Source: Acephala macrosclerotiorum
Taxonomy: Eukaryota; Ascomycota; Leotiomycetes; Helotiales; Mollisiaceae
Length of the DNA stretch: 64,000 nt
Direction of reading: 5' to 3'
Assembly: GCA_014904845.1 (NCBI GenBank)
Contig: MU119238.1
Span: forward strand, 248,001-312,000
Of the stretch, positions 34,501-46,642 are shown in pieces; the stretch's first letter is position 1, and every line of letters starts with the position of its first letter. The notes beneath the pieces were generated by a model. That model searched no databases, was not told the origin of the DNA, and saw nothing but the letters and a program-made list of their open reading frames with translations. The position numbers and the translations under genes are program-made.

Positions 34501-37500
34501 GTCGTTAATCGCCATTCCATTCTGAGGACCTTCTTTGTAGAAAGCGTATCTCAGAGTGGCTCATTTGACCAGGTTGTCTTACGAAATTACGATGTTTCAC
34601 AAACGACCACGGTTTGGACAGGAATTCAAACTACTTCCGTCGGCGATGTCATCCGGGCCTTTGAAGAAAGCCCGTCCAGGAGCTACCCAGACTTCCAGCC
34701 TCCTCACAACTTCACCATTCTTGAGACTGCGACGGGTGGAGTATTTTGTAGACTGAACGCCGAGCACACGCTTGTGGATGGGATGTCTTTGGCAGTGATC
34801 GTGCGAGATTTACGCCTAGCATACGACGAAAAGCTTCCACTTCAGCCAGTCCCCCTGTATTCATCTTACATCACCTCACTTCAGCAAGTGGTTTGCAGCA
34901 TTGACAATAGATATTGGAAATCATATTTGAAAGATATGCACCCATGTATCTTTCCAACATTGTCATACAGTCTTTCAAGAGAACCTCTCAAAGCTGAGTC
35001 ACGAGCCATCACAGTCGACATCAACAATGCTCATCACCTATTGAAGTTCTGCCAAAGCCAGGATATCACTCTGTCAGCGCTCTTTAGGACGATCTGGGGT
35101 CTCATCCTTCGCTCATACACCGGTTCCGACGAAGTATGCTTCGGCTACATTACTTCGGGACGCGATCTTCCTATTGCTGGCATTGAGGAGATTGTTGGAA
35201 CCTTCATCAACATGCTCGTTTGTCGAATGAATCTGTCAGAGATGAGGTTGGTCAAGGACATTATTGCAACGGCGAAATCAGATTATCTGAACAGTTTACC
35301 CCATCAGCACGCGTCTTTGGCTCAAATTCAACACGTTCTCGGTCTTTATGGTCAGCAGCTCTTCAACACCTCGATGACGATCCTCAAACAAGTACCGCTG
35401 GATTCTGGAGAAAGTCCAAGTATCACTTTTAACAACATCCATGAATGGTCACCCAATGAATATGACCTTGATGTGCAGGTGTGGGTATCTAGCACCAACG
35501 TAACGATGGAGCTTTGGTATCGCACAGAAGCAATATCAAACGAACATGCCCATAACAGTGCGTGAAATTCTGCCCTTTGATTGAGGAGATATTCAGAGCC
35601 GAGCTCCTCGCAGTAATGCGAACTCGGCTCCTTAGCTCCTCGACTCCCAAATCATACTTTAGGCCCCATACTGATCTATCTATAGTCGCATCAACATTCA
35701 GCCAAGCCATCGACACCATCACTGATGACTTCGATCAGAGAGTTGGACAGCTGGATCTATTCAGTCACCATCATCGCCGGCAGGTTTGGGACTGGAATGC
35801 CAGATATCCAAAAAGTATCGATGTCTGTTTGCACGACCTCGTCTCTCAACACGCAGATACACGAGCCAAGGAAATGGCAATCACCTCCTGGGATCGCGAC
35901 TTCACCTACAAACAACTAGAAGAGCACTCAAATCGACTGGCTCACTACTTAGTATCTCTCGGCGTGGGTCCAGAAACACACATGCTTCTGTGCTTTGAGA
36001 AGTCTGCCATAGCAATAGTGGCAATGTTGGGTGTTTTGAAGGCTGGCGGTGCCTGCGTTTCCATTGACCCAACTCATCCTACACAGCGACTACAACGCAT
36101 CATCGCCGATACTCGACCACTTTGCTGTCTTGTTTCCAAGTTGCATAAAGGGCTTTTCGACGCGCAGGGTCTCAAGGGACTTGTGAAGCATGTCGTCACT
36201 GTGCACGAATCACTCTTCGAATCTAACAGGCTCCCTGAGTCGAAGAGGAAGCCATGTCCAAGTGTCACTGCAAAGAATGCGGCTTTCATCCTTTTCACAT
36301 CCGGATCTACGGGCACTCCAAAGGGTATAGTCCATGAGCACCGCACAGTCGCAAGCTCTTTGCATCACCATGGAATTGCTATGAATATTGGTGTTGATTC
36401 AAGAACACTACAATTCTCAGCTTTTGTCTTCGATGTTAGCATCACAGAAATCTTCATGGCCCTGACACGTGGTGGTGTCCTTTGTATCCCTTCCGAACAC
36501 GAACGTATGAACAACCTGGAGTCTGCAATTACACGAATGGAAGCCAACTGGGCTCATCTTACGCCGACTGTTGCGTCGCTACTGGATCCGGCCAAAGTCC
36601 CGACCTTGAAGCACATGGCTCTCGCCGGTGAGCCTCTCAAGAAAGTCAATGTCACTGCATGGGCTCCACGCCTTGAGCTGGTGAACTTGTACGGGCCTGC
36701 TGAGTGCTGCCTTGCCACAACCTTGCGCGTTGGACTAGTCGCGGAAGATAGGCCAGACAATATCGGTCGATCAGTGGGACTTCTGGTGTGGATCGTAAAT
36801 TTTTCCAATACCGATCGCCTTGTTCCAGTGGGCGGTGTCGGTGAGCTGCTTCTCGAGGGGCCCAATGTAGCCAGAGAGTACTTGAGAGACAGAGAAAGGA
36901 CCCTTCAATCTTTCATCGAAAATCCGGCCTGGCTAGGAGACGAGAAAACTACCCCGCCTCGAAGGTTCTATCGAAGTGGTGATCTAGCAAGGTACAATGG
37001 CGATGGCTCAATCCAGATCCTCGGAAGAATTGATACTCAAGTCAAGCTTCATGGACAGAGGGTAGAAATGGGAGAAATAGAATACCAGGCTAAAGTCAAC
37101 TTAACACCACACAACTTGGTCAATATGGCGGTGGTATATGCGAAAGGCGACCATCCTGGTGGCGGCTTGCTTGTGGCGTTCTTGGAATTCGAGGAAAAGG
37201 CAAAGGAAGTGGACGAGGATCAGTTGATGCTCTCGATATCCTCGCGTCTGAATAACATCCTCGTTAAGCTAGACTCTTATCTAGTTGAGGCCGTACCTTC
37301 GTATATGGTTCCCTCGATTTACGTTCCGCTGAATTCGATGCCACTTTTGACAGCGGGAAAGATCGATCGTGGAAAGCTAGTCAGTATCGTCAAGCGATTC
37401 TCTCCAGAAGAAGTCTCCCTTTACTCTTTATCCGAATTCCAAGCTGAGAAGGGGCAACCAACAACTAGGATGGAATTGACACTTCAGAAGCTTTGGGCGC

Positions 37501-40500
37501 AAGTTCTCGCTATTGATGAGAAGAATATTGGAGTCGATGACAACTTTTTTCGTTTAGGAGGAGATTCTGTGGTTGCAATGAAGTTGTCTGCAGCCGGCAG
37601 AGAAGCCGGCATCACCATCACAGTCGCGAACATTTTCCAGAACTCCAAGCTCTCCGACATGGCCGCGATAGCCAGACCCTTCAGCGAGCGCACACTACAC
37701 GAACTCGAGTCACAATATGGAATATCAAAGGCCTCGGTGTCCGCCGTGTACCCTGCGACGCCTCTTCAAGAAGGCATGATGCTTCTCTCGAGTAGGCAGT
37801 CAAACGCGTACACTGTGCAATACGTGCTGCCATTACCCAGTCACATCGACATCCCGAGGTTTAAGCTTACGTGGATCTTGCTTTACAAGGAGCATCCCAT
37901 TCTTCGGACTCGAATAATCAATGTTGAGAAGACGATAAGCTCGATGCAAGTTGTTGTGGACGAAGACCTGTCTTGGCTTACGGCAAGATCGTTGCGGAAG
38001 TACCTCAAAGATGATCAATCCGCTCCAACTGAGTACGGAAAACCTTTGGCGCGGTTTGCGTTAGTCGAGGATGATGACAAAGACTACTTTGTCCTCACAG
38101 CCCATCATTCTATCTTCGACAAATACTCACTCGAGATGATGTTCTCCGAGGCGGAGAGACTTTACCGATCCCTCATAGCAGACGAGAAGCCTTTATTTGC
38201 CACGCTATCGCTGACGTATGAATCATTCGCAACAGATGTCTTCAACATGGATGTATTTAAGGCAGGAACGTTCTGGAAAGACCAGTTTTCTGACTTGTCG
38301 TTCTCAAATTTCCCAAAACTACCTATTGGCCACCAACCGTCCGCCACGGAGGCTCTAAGACATTTCGTCCCATGTTCGATTTCCTCCGAGCAACATTTCT
38401 CAACCCAGACGATAATCCGTGCAGCTTGGGCATTGCTTCTTGCTCAGCACTCAGATTCGCATGACAATGTTGTATTTGGCATGACTTTAGATGGTCGCCA
38501 GTCAGGTCTTGAAAGTGTCGTTGGTCCTACCCTGGTCACAGTGCCAATCAAAACATCCATAAAACTCCAGACGACAGTGGGACATTTCCTGGACGATATT
38601 ATGCAGCACATGAAGGATATCGAGCAGTTCCAACACTTTGGACTACAGAACATCAAAGCTCTCAGCCCCGACACAGCATACGCCTGTGACTTCCAAACTC
38701 TACTTGCAATTCATCCGGTTCAAACCGACGATGCGAGACAAAGTCTTTTCTCCGAGGATTTCCTTGCCTTTGAAGCGCCTCCAGCGTACCTGCTTCAGCT
38801 AGAATGTCAACCGACATCTAGTGGATTCCATGTGAAAGCAAAGTATGATCCGATAACCACAGCTGGCCTTCAAATGCGAAGGCTTCTAGATCAATTCGAG
38901 CATGTCGTCAGCCAGTTGCTACACCACGACCCTACATTGTCTATCGGTGAAATCGATTTCTGTAGCCCTCAAGACGCTCAGGACATCAAACAATGGAATC
39001 GAGATATGCCCCCTCGTTTGAACAAATGCGTTCACGATGTTATCTTCAGCCATGACCCCGAAAGTATGGCAGTATGCTCCTGGGACGGAGACTTCACCTA
39101 TCGCCAGCTTGACGAGTTATCAACTAAGCTTGCATACCGTCTCCGGACAGATTTTGGAGTTGGACCAGAATCACTCGTGCCTTTGAGCTTGGTGAAATCA
39201 ACGTGGGCTGTGGTAGCAATGATGGCCGTACTGAAGGCGGGAGGCGCCTACGTCCCTATGGACCCGTCACATCCTGCTTCTCGACTCCAAGAAATCGTTG
39301 ATGCTTCGAAGGCATCTCTAATTCTTTGTTCGTCGCAGCATGAGACTCTTGCTCGGAGCCTGGCGGAGAATGTGCTAGTTGTCAACCAGAAGACCATCGA
39401 TATAGTCAGACCTCATGAAGATCCTGTGGATACTATCGTTGGGCCAGACAATACTTGCTATGTCATCTTCACGAGTGGAAGTACAGGTACGCCGAAAGGA
39501 GTCGTCATAGAGCATGGGGGATTCAGCACTGCAGCTGCCGAGCACGGCAAACGTCTTGATCTCAACGCGCATTCCCGGGTCATCCATTTTTCGTCGTATG
39601 CCTTCGAAGCATGCATTTTGGAAATTTTGACAACACTCTTTAATGGAGGCTGTGTCTGCGTAGCACCAGAGTCTGAACGCTTGGAAGATATCGCAAAGGC
39701 GATGAGAGATATGCATATCAACTGGGCTTTCTTCACGCCCTCGTTCATTCGAACAATCCGCCCTGACCAAGTTCCGGATCTCAAGACATTGGTGTTGGGT
39801 GGCGAAGCTCTAGGAGCCGACAATATCGATGTCTGGGCTGACAAAGTCCATTTGATCAACGGCTATGGACCATCGGAGACTTGCGTCTTCTCCGTCACGA
39901 ATGAGAAAGTCCGTCGTGGAGATGCGCCAGATTTGATCGGTAGCAGCATTGGAGGAGCGTGTTGGATTGTCAACCCCGAGGACCACAGTAAACTTGTCCC
40001 AGTTGGTGCCGTGGGTGAACTATTAATAGAAGGTTATACACTCGCAAGAGGGTATCTCAACGACCCACAAAAGACCTCAGAGGTCTTCATCGAAAAATCT
40101 AAGCTAATATCCCTAACAACCTCGGTAAACGGCAAGGCTCAGAATGGAATTAACGCCAATGGTCATGCGAACGGATTTACCAATGGAACAGCAAATGGCA
40201 ATGGCAATGCGAACAGCCATTCGGTCAACGGACACTCTCCTAAGACGATGATGTACAAGACGGGAGACCTTGTCCGTTACAACACTGCTCCTGGCGCAGA
40301 AGGGTCAATTAGATTCGTGGGACGCAAGGACACTCAAGTCAAAGTCCGCGGTCAGAGAATGGAGCTTCAAGACGTAGAATACCATCTCAAGTCGAATCTC
40401 AAGAATATTCGACACGTGGCTGTAGAGCAGGTCAACCTGACTGGTCGCGAAGGCCGTTTTCTGGCCGCATTTTTCTCCTTAGAAGATCAGGCAGCCCCAC

Positions 40501-43500
40501 CAGGATCGACAATAGGTGAATTTCCATTGCCAATGTCCGAGAATCTCAAACGAACTATCACCGCAGCTGAAAATTTCCTCGATCAGACATTGCCGAGCTA
40601 CATGATCCCGATTCTATACGTTCCTCTAATTCGTATACCTCTGCTCTCTTCGGGGAAGACGAACAGACGAGAGCTCCATCAAATAGCTTTGAAATTCTCC
40701 CAGACAGAGATCTCTCAGTATACACTGGTCGATGAGCAGAAGCGCTCGCCCCGGTCGCAGAGAGAAATCCAACTATCTGAGCTGTGGGCCAGTATCCTGC
40801 AAACCAGTGAAAACGCAGCAATTGGGTTGGACGATAGCTTCTTCCGACTTGGAGGCGATAGCATTGGAGCAATGAAACTCACGACACTTGCTCGTGAGCA
40901 CAAGATTTTGCTTAATGTGGCGACAGTATTCAATAATCCAAAACTTGAAGATATGGCTGCGGCGACTCTAAACTTGAAAGAAGAGGATGACACGTTACTA
41001 GAGCCTTTTGCAATGCTGCCCAAGGCAGAGAATGTCGAGGCGATCTTGGACATGATCAGCAGAGACTACAGTATCTTCCCAGGCGCGATCGAAAATGTCT
41101 ATCCCACTGGCCCATTGCAAGAAGGTCTCATGCTCCTTTCCATCAAACAACCAGGCGCCTACATGTCACAGATCACGCTCTCCCTCCAGGATAAAGTGGA
41201 TCTTGAGCGCTTTAAATGGGCATGGCAGGAAACTGCTGAACGGAATGCAATTCTTCGGACTCGATTCGCTCACACGGGTTCTAGCTCCATTCAGTTTGTG
41301 CTGAAGGAAGACATCAAATGGGCTCACGCCTCTGATCTCCGAATATATTTGACTGAAGACAAGGACAGAAGAATGAACTATGGAGATCCTCTTGTTCGGT
41401 ATGCGATTATCGATGCCGGATATGGCGACCGTCACTTCGTCCTTACAGCTCATCACTCTCTTTACGACGGCTGGTCATTGATGTTGATCATGGAGGATTT
41501 CAACATGATGTATACTGGAGAGATCATAAAGCCTGCTGCGCCACCGTATGCCGGATTCATCAAGCACCTGTCAGATATTGACCTCGATGCCGCCAAACCG
41601 TTCTGGCAATCTCAATTCGCTGGGAAGTCTCTGGCGAGCTATCCTGAACCGCGCACGGCCTCTCAAGCGCCAGTAGAGACGCAGATCTTCCAATTCACTA
41701 GCATCGAACGCCCTCCAGGAACGGACATTACTCTGTCTACGATCATACGCGCTGCGTGGGGTCTACTTGTGGCAAGATATGCGGATACGCAGGATGTCTT
41801 CTTCGGCGCCACACTCATGGGTCGCAATGCTTCCTTGCCGAACATCGAACGGATGACTGGACCAACAATCACAACGCTGCCAATCTGTGTGTCCATCGAT
41901 GCCTCTGATACTGTCAACAGCTATCTTCAACGTGTGCAAAATCAAGGAACGGATATGATACCGTTCGAGCACACTGGTCTCCAGAATATCAAATCGTTTG
42001 GCAAAGAGGCAGAGCAAGCCTGCAACTTCCAAAATCTGCTTGTCATCCAGCCTGAAGGATCAGAAGATCTCAATAGCGAGGTCTGGAAAGAGAAAGCCCT
42101 GTTTGCGAAAGGAGAAATGGTGACCATGACCTATGCTTTGATCGTTGAGTGTAGGCTCTACAGAGACAAAGTGAGGATCACGGCCCAGTACCGAGAGCAT
42201 ATCACTCCAACTCGACAGATGAAGAGAATGCTAGACCAATTTGCAGAAGTTATGCAACAGCTCAACAATGTTGCTTCGGCAGAGCAATTGGTTGGTGATG
42301 TCCAGCTACTCAGCGAACAAGACAGACAAGAAATTATCGAATGGAATACGGAAGCTCCAGACAATACTCCACCTAATGATTGTATTCACGATGTCATCCA
42401 AAGGAAGGTATCTGAGCAGCCACAAGCACCAGCCATCGAATCATGGGATGCAAGCTTCACTTATGCCGAGCTTGACAATGCGTCAACCAAATTGGCATTC
42501 TATCTCGCTTCATTGGGTATTGGTCCTCGTTCCTACGTGCCGCTCTGCTTCGATAAGTCAGCCTGGACAATTGTTGCTATTCTCGCAATACTGAAAGCTG
42601 GTGGAGCTTATCTTTCACTGGACCCCAAACATCCTAAGAGTAGGAAAGATCACATCATTCGTGATGTCCAGGCAAAGATCATTCTCACGAGCTCGCAATA
42701 CAAAGAACTATTTGACCCATCTACTCACAAAGTTGTCGCCATCGATCAAGCAAGCATCGGGAAGCTTCGAATACCAAAAAATGCTACTCTCGTCCAAGGA
42801 CAATCTACAGATGCAGCTTTTGTAGTGTTCAGTGAGTTTAACGTTTTCCCTTATGCAGAGATTTGATGAAAGAACTAACCATAATCAGCTTCCGGATCTA
42901 CTGGAGTCCCGAAAGGAATTGTAATGGAGCACGGTTCATTTGTCAGCAGTGCCAGGTCGCATTCGAAAGCTCTCAGTATCACTTCGAATTCTCGCGTCAT
43001 GCAATTTGCAGCTTATACTTACGATGTCAGCATGGGCGAGATTCTCACAACCTTGATGCAAGGTGGATGCGTATGCGTACCGTCGGAGGAAGAGCGAATG
43101 AGCAATTTGGCAGCTGCGGTTAACAAGCTGAACGTGGACTGGATGTTCTTGACTCCGACCGTTGCTGCTTTCTTTAAACCGAGTGATATGCCGGGGTTGG
43201 AAACCCTTGTCCTCGGAGGAGAGCACGCAACGGAGGAAAATATCAAAACTTGGGCGGAGCATGTGTACTTGATCAACTCATATGGTAAATCGTCGTTGTC
43301 AAGTCCTGGAGCAGGCATTAGCTAACTTTGACAGGACCTGCTGAAACCGCAATTGTAAGATTATATCACTTTACGAATAGGCATTCTCGACGTAAGAAAA
43401 ATTGCTAATCCGTATTTTTAGTGGTGTGCATGTGCCCCAGGTCTGAACCCGACAGCAGATCCGGCGTGCTTCGGAAAGCCTGTTGGTGCCTCTCTATGGA

Positions 43501-46064
43501 TTGTCGATGCCAATGATCCCGACAAACTTGCTCCCATCGGAACAGTCGGCGAGCTTGTCGTTGAAGGCCCCACTCTGGCAAGGGAATACCTCAATGATAC
43601 AAAAAAGACAGCGGCGGCATTCATCCAGAATCCTAAATGGTCAGCTGAGCGCTCCGGAAAAACGAGACGAATGTACAGAACCGGCGATCTCGTTCGGTAT
43701 GGTCCATCTGGCAACCTATTATTCGTCGGACGCCGGGACCTTCAGACCAAGATCCATGGGCAACGTATCGAAATTCTGGAGATTGAACATCAATTTATGA
43801 GGCTCAGCCCGCCAGATTGGTTCCCAACAGTCGATATTCTTCGCTTTACTGAAGCCAGACGCGACATTGCTCTGTGTGCGTTTGTTCACATCAGAAATGG
43901 AGACCACGGACCCGCGACCGAAAATATCTTGCCCATGACGGATGAACTGAGCGAGAAGCTCAGTCTGTTAAGATCACAGATGGAGCAGCTACTACCATCT
44001 CACATGATACCAATAGTGTACATCCCTTTCCGGGACGTTCCATTGACCGCTGGAGGCAAGATTGACAGAGGTACTCTGAGACACCTTGGGGAGGCTTTGA
44101 CAGAGCAACAACTTCTACCTTATATGCTGAGCAACCAAGCATTGCGGTTGCCCTCCACTGATATTGAGCGTAGATTACAAACATTGTGGGCGAGAGTTCT
44201 CAACATCTCAGCCGCGGCCATCGGAGCTGACTCTAATTTCCTTCGTATGGGGGGTGACAGTGTTGCGTCGATGAAGCTGTCTGCTGCAGCTCGAGAGATG
44301 GGACTGGTGCTCACTATGAAAACGGTCTTCACTTCACCCAGACTGGATGATATGAGCCGAGCTGTACAAGTGATCTCGGCTCATAGCGAAATCAAGCCAT
44401 ACACCAATTTCTCCACCCTTAGCACCCACGATGTGCCCAAGTTCATCCAGGACGTCATACGCCCCAATATTGCAAGCAAAAAGGGAGATATCGAAGATAT
44501 TCTTTCGGGCACGGACTATCAGCGATGGACACTGGGATGCGGCCAGCTAAAGACTCGAGGCTACAACAATTACTTCATCTTCTACCTAAAAGGTAATGTG
44601 GATGTGTCTCGACTACAAACAGCGTGCCAGAATTTGGTCGATCGCCATCCAGTACTCCGCACAGTCTTCGTCGCCCATAAAGACGAGCTCTATCAAGTTG
44701 TATTGAAACACGTCGTTCCAGAGTTTGCATGCCAAGCCTACGATGACTCCGATCTTCCAATATCGATTGTGGAAAGGGACATGGTACGTGCTGCGGAACT
44801 GGGCAGCCTTAGTGTTCGTTTTTTGCTCGTAGATGAAGGGCTAGAAGGGCATCGATTGTTCATGAGAGCTTCCCACTCCCAGTATGATGGTATTTCCTTG
44901 CCAATCATTGTTAGGGACCTGAAAGCAGCATACCTTGGACAACCGCTCGAGAGCAGTCTACCATACCATCGCTTCATCGCTGGGACACGACAAACAATGA
45001 GGAAATCCCAAGCTGAGAAATTCTGGTTAGGCCACCTCGAAGGGTCAGCGATGACGCACGTCGTTGATCATCAGAAGCCAACATTTGCCAATGTGGTTAA
45101 CAAGTCGCTCAAGAGGACACTCCCCATCCCTCACACAAGCAAGAATGGCATCACATTTGCGACGATCGTCAAAGCTGCTTGGTCTTTGGTGCTGTCCCAT
45201 CTCAGCGCCAACGCCGATGTAGTCTTTGGCCAGATTACCACGGGCAGAAATGCTCCTATCCGAGGCATCGACGAGATTGTAGGGCCATGTATGAATCTCG
45301 TCCCAGTGCGAGTCAAGCTTGACTCGATCGCCACATATCTTGACCTTCTGCAGCAAGTTCAAACCCAGCACCTCGACATGTTACCTTACGAATCGCTCGG
45401 GCTCCAGCATATAATTGATAAGTGCAGCTCCTGGCCCAAATGGACACGATTCAGCTCTATCTTGCAGCATACAAATTTCAATGTTGGCATGGATGCCACG
45501 GATATGTGGGGCGACTTGGAGATGCATCTTGGCAATTTCACACCCAGTCATGACGTCTCTGACATCTGGATCTGGACTGGTCCTACTGAGGATGGATTCT
45601 ATGTCGACTTCACCTATTCCGAGGCGACGTTACCCCAGTCGCTTGCCGAGGAAATGGCTGACATGCTCTGCGCACATATCAAGAAGATTTCTGAAAATGC
45701 AATGTCCCCTATCGCATCCGTACTCGCAAAACTTGAGCCGAAATTGCCTGTGTCCGTCGATTATATCGATGAAAATGAGTCAGTCATGAACGACGCTACA
45801 ACTTCGGACGACGCCGAGAAAGCGAAAGAGGTGGTTCTGCAAGCCTGGAAGTCTGTTCTCGGCGATGATATCGATGACAGTCTGCCGCATGAAGTCACTG
45901 ATCACTCGCCTTTCTATGAGCTACGCGGAGACCTGCTGGCAGCTGCTCAACTGTCGATGGCTTTCGCAAAACGAGGTTATGAGATCTCGCCTGAAGAGAT
46001 CATTACACATCCGACGATTCATCGCCAATCTGCATTGATTTCTTTGAAGATGCAAGCCATCTAG
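31572..46064 (+). CDS. Four-module nonribosomal peptide synthetase
   Basis: Six exons (31572-33569, 33619-35557, 35686-42831, 42889-43284, 43335-43354, 43422-46064) give 4,713 aa. Domain order with rough residues: partial C without HHxxxDG (1-240), A1 (285-780), T1 LGGDS (830), C (EHTLVDG 1048), A2 (1385), T2 (1936), C (HHSIFDK 2117), A3 (2448), T3 (3035), C (HHSLYDG 3234), A4 (3570), T4 MGGDS (4110), terminal C (SHSQYDG 4318), and a last T-like domain reading LRGDL (4667), without the phosphopantetheine Ser. No thioesterase, reductase, E or methyltransferase domain is seen; the SHxxYDG C domain is the usual fungal release or cyclisation domain. Codes read by hand on the GrsA scheme (235-236-239-278-299-301-322-330-331-517): A1 SVIIICGALK, A2 DVTHAALLAK, A3 EALFVGGVFK, A4 DVGFVGSIWK. 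A3 holds an Asn/Gly-rich insert (about 2795-2832). The ATG at 31572 (MSQITLSPDLEYW) is the first in frame. The product is probably a tetrapeptide. Confidence 0.93.
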
Positions 46065-46312
46065 TTGTATATTTTCATTGTTTATTGCGCTTATGTGTAT
46101 ATACCTTTTTTCTTCCTTGCTGATTAACTTTGTATAAAATTACGGTTTAACAACCTCTAGCCTCGAGATTTAATATTGAGATCAACTTGAGCGCGAAAAG
46201 GCAGGAGTTTCTTGACCTGGCATGTGTCATGTATCTTCATGATTGATAATCTCAGCCTCAAAACCAATCCCCATATCTTTCCACGCTGACAAAGTCAAGG
46301 TGCCGCGTCATA

Positions 46313-46359
46313 GACGCACCCACAAGCCTCGTTATCTTGATGGAGCTTTCTTAACTCCA
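46313..46359 (+). promoter_or_regulatory. Candidate two-part cis element, second copy
   Basis: GACGCACC (46313-46320) and GGAGCTTTCTT (46342-46352) repeat the words found upstream of the NRPS, here 21 nt apart, with a TGGAG...CTCCA inverted repeat around the second word. It is about 290 bp upstream of the SDR start codon. Confidence 0.35.
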
Positions 46360-46492
46360 ATGTGGGATTCTCTCTAGATACTTTAGATGATCTGGATTCA
46401 TTTCACGCCAGTCTCGCGACGTTCGATTTGAAATTGAGTTTCTCAGCAAGAATTTCACCCTAATACTAGGGTATTGGGTTTGTGAACAACCC

Positions 46493-46500
46493 TATATAAG
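46493..46500 (+). promoter_or_regulatory. TATA-like box of the SDR gene
   Basis: TATATAAG stands about 143 bp before the ATG at 46643, with a plausible initiation region near 46525. Confidence 0.4.
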
Positions 46501-46642
46501 GGATGGATCTCCATTCTTCTCTGACGTATCCATCTTCGTTATCGGGTACAGCATTTGGAATCCGCTTTCATAGTCTAATCTGTTCGCACAAATTCTCATC
46601 CATCGAAGCCTTTCACCAACACACGCGCTCAAAGACAGCACA

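Larger units (their letters stand above)
46065..46642. other. Intergenic, promoter of the SDR pseudogene
   Basis: No gene. It contains the NRPS 3' flank, the two-part motif and a TATA-like box. Confidence 0.5.
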
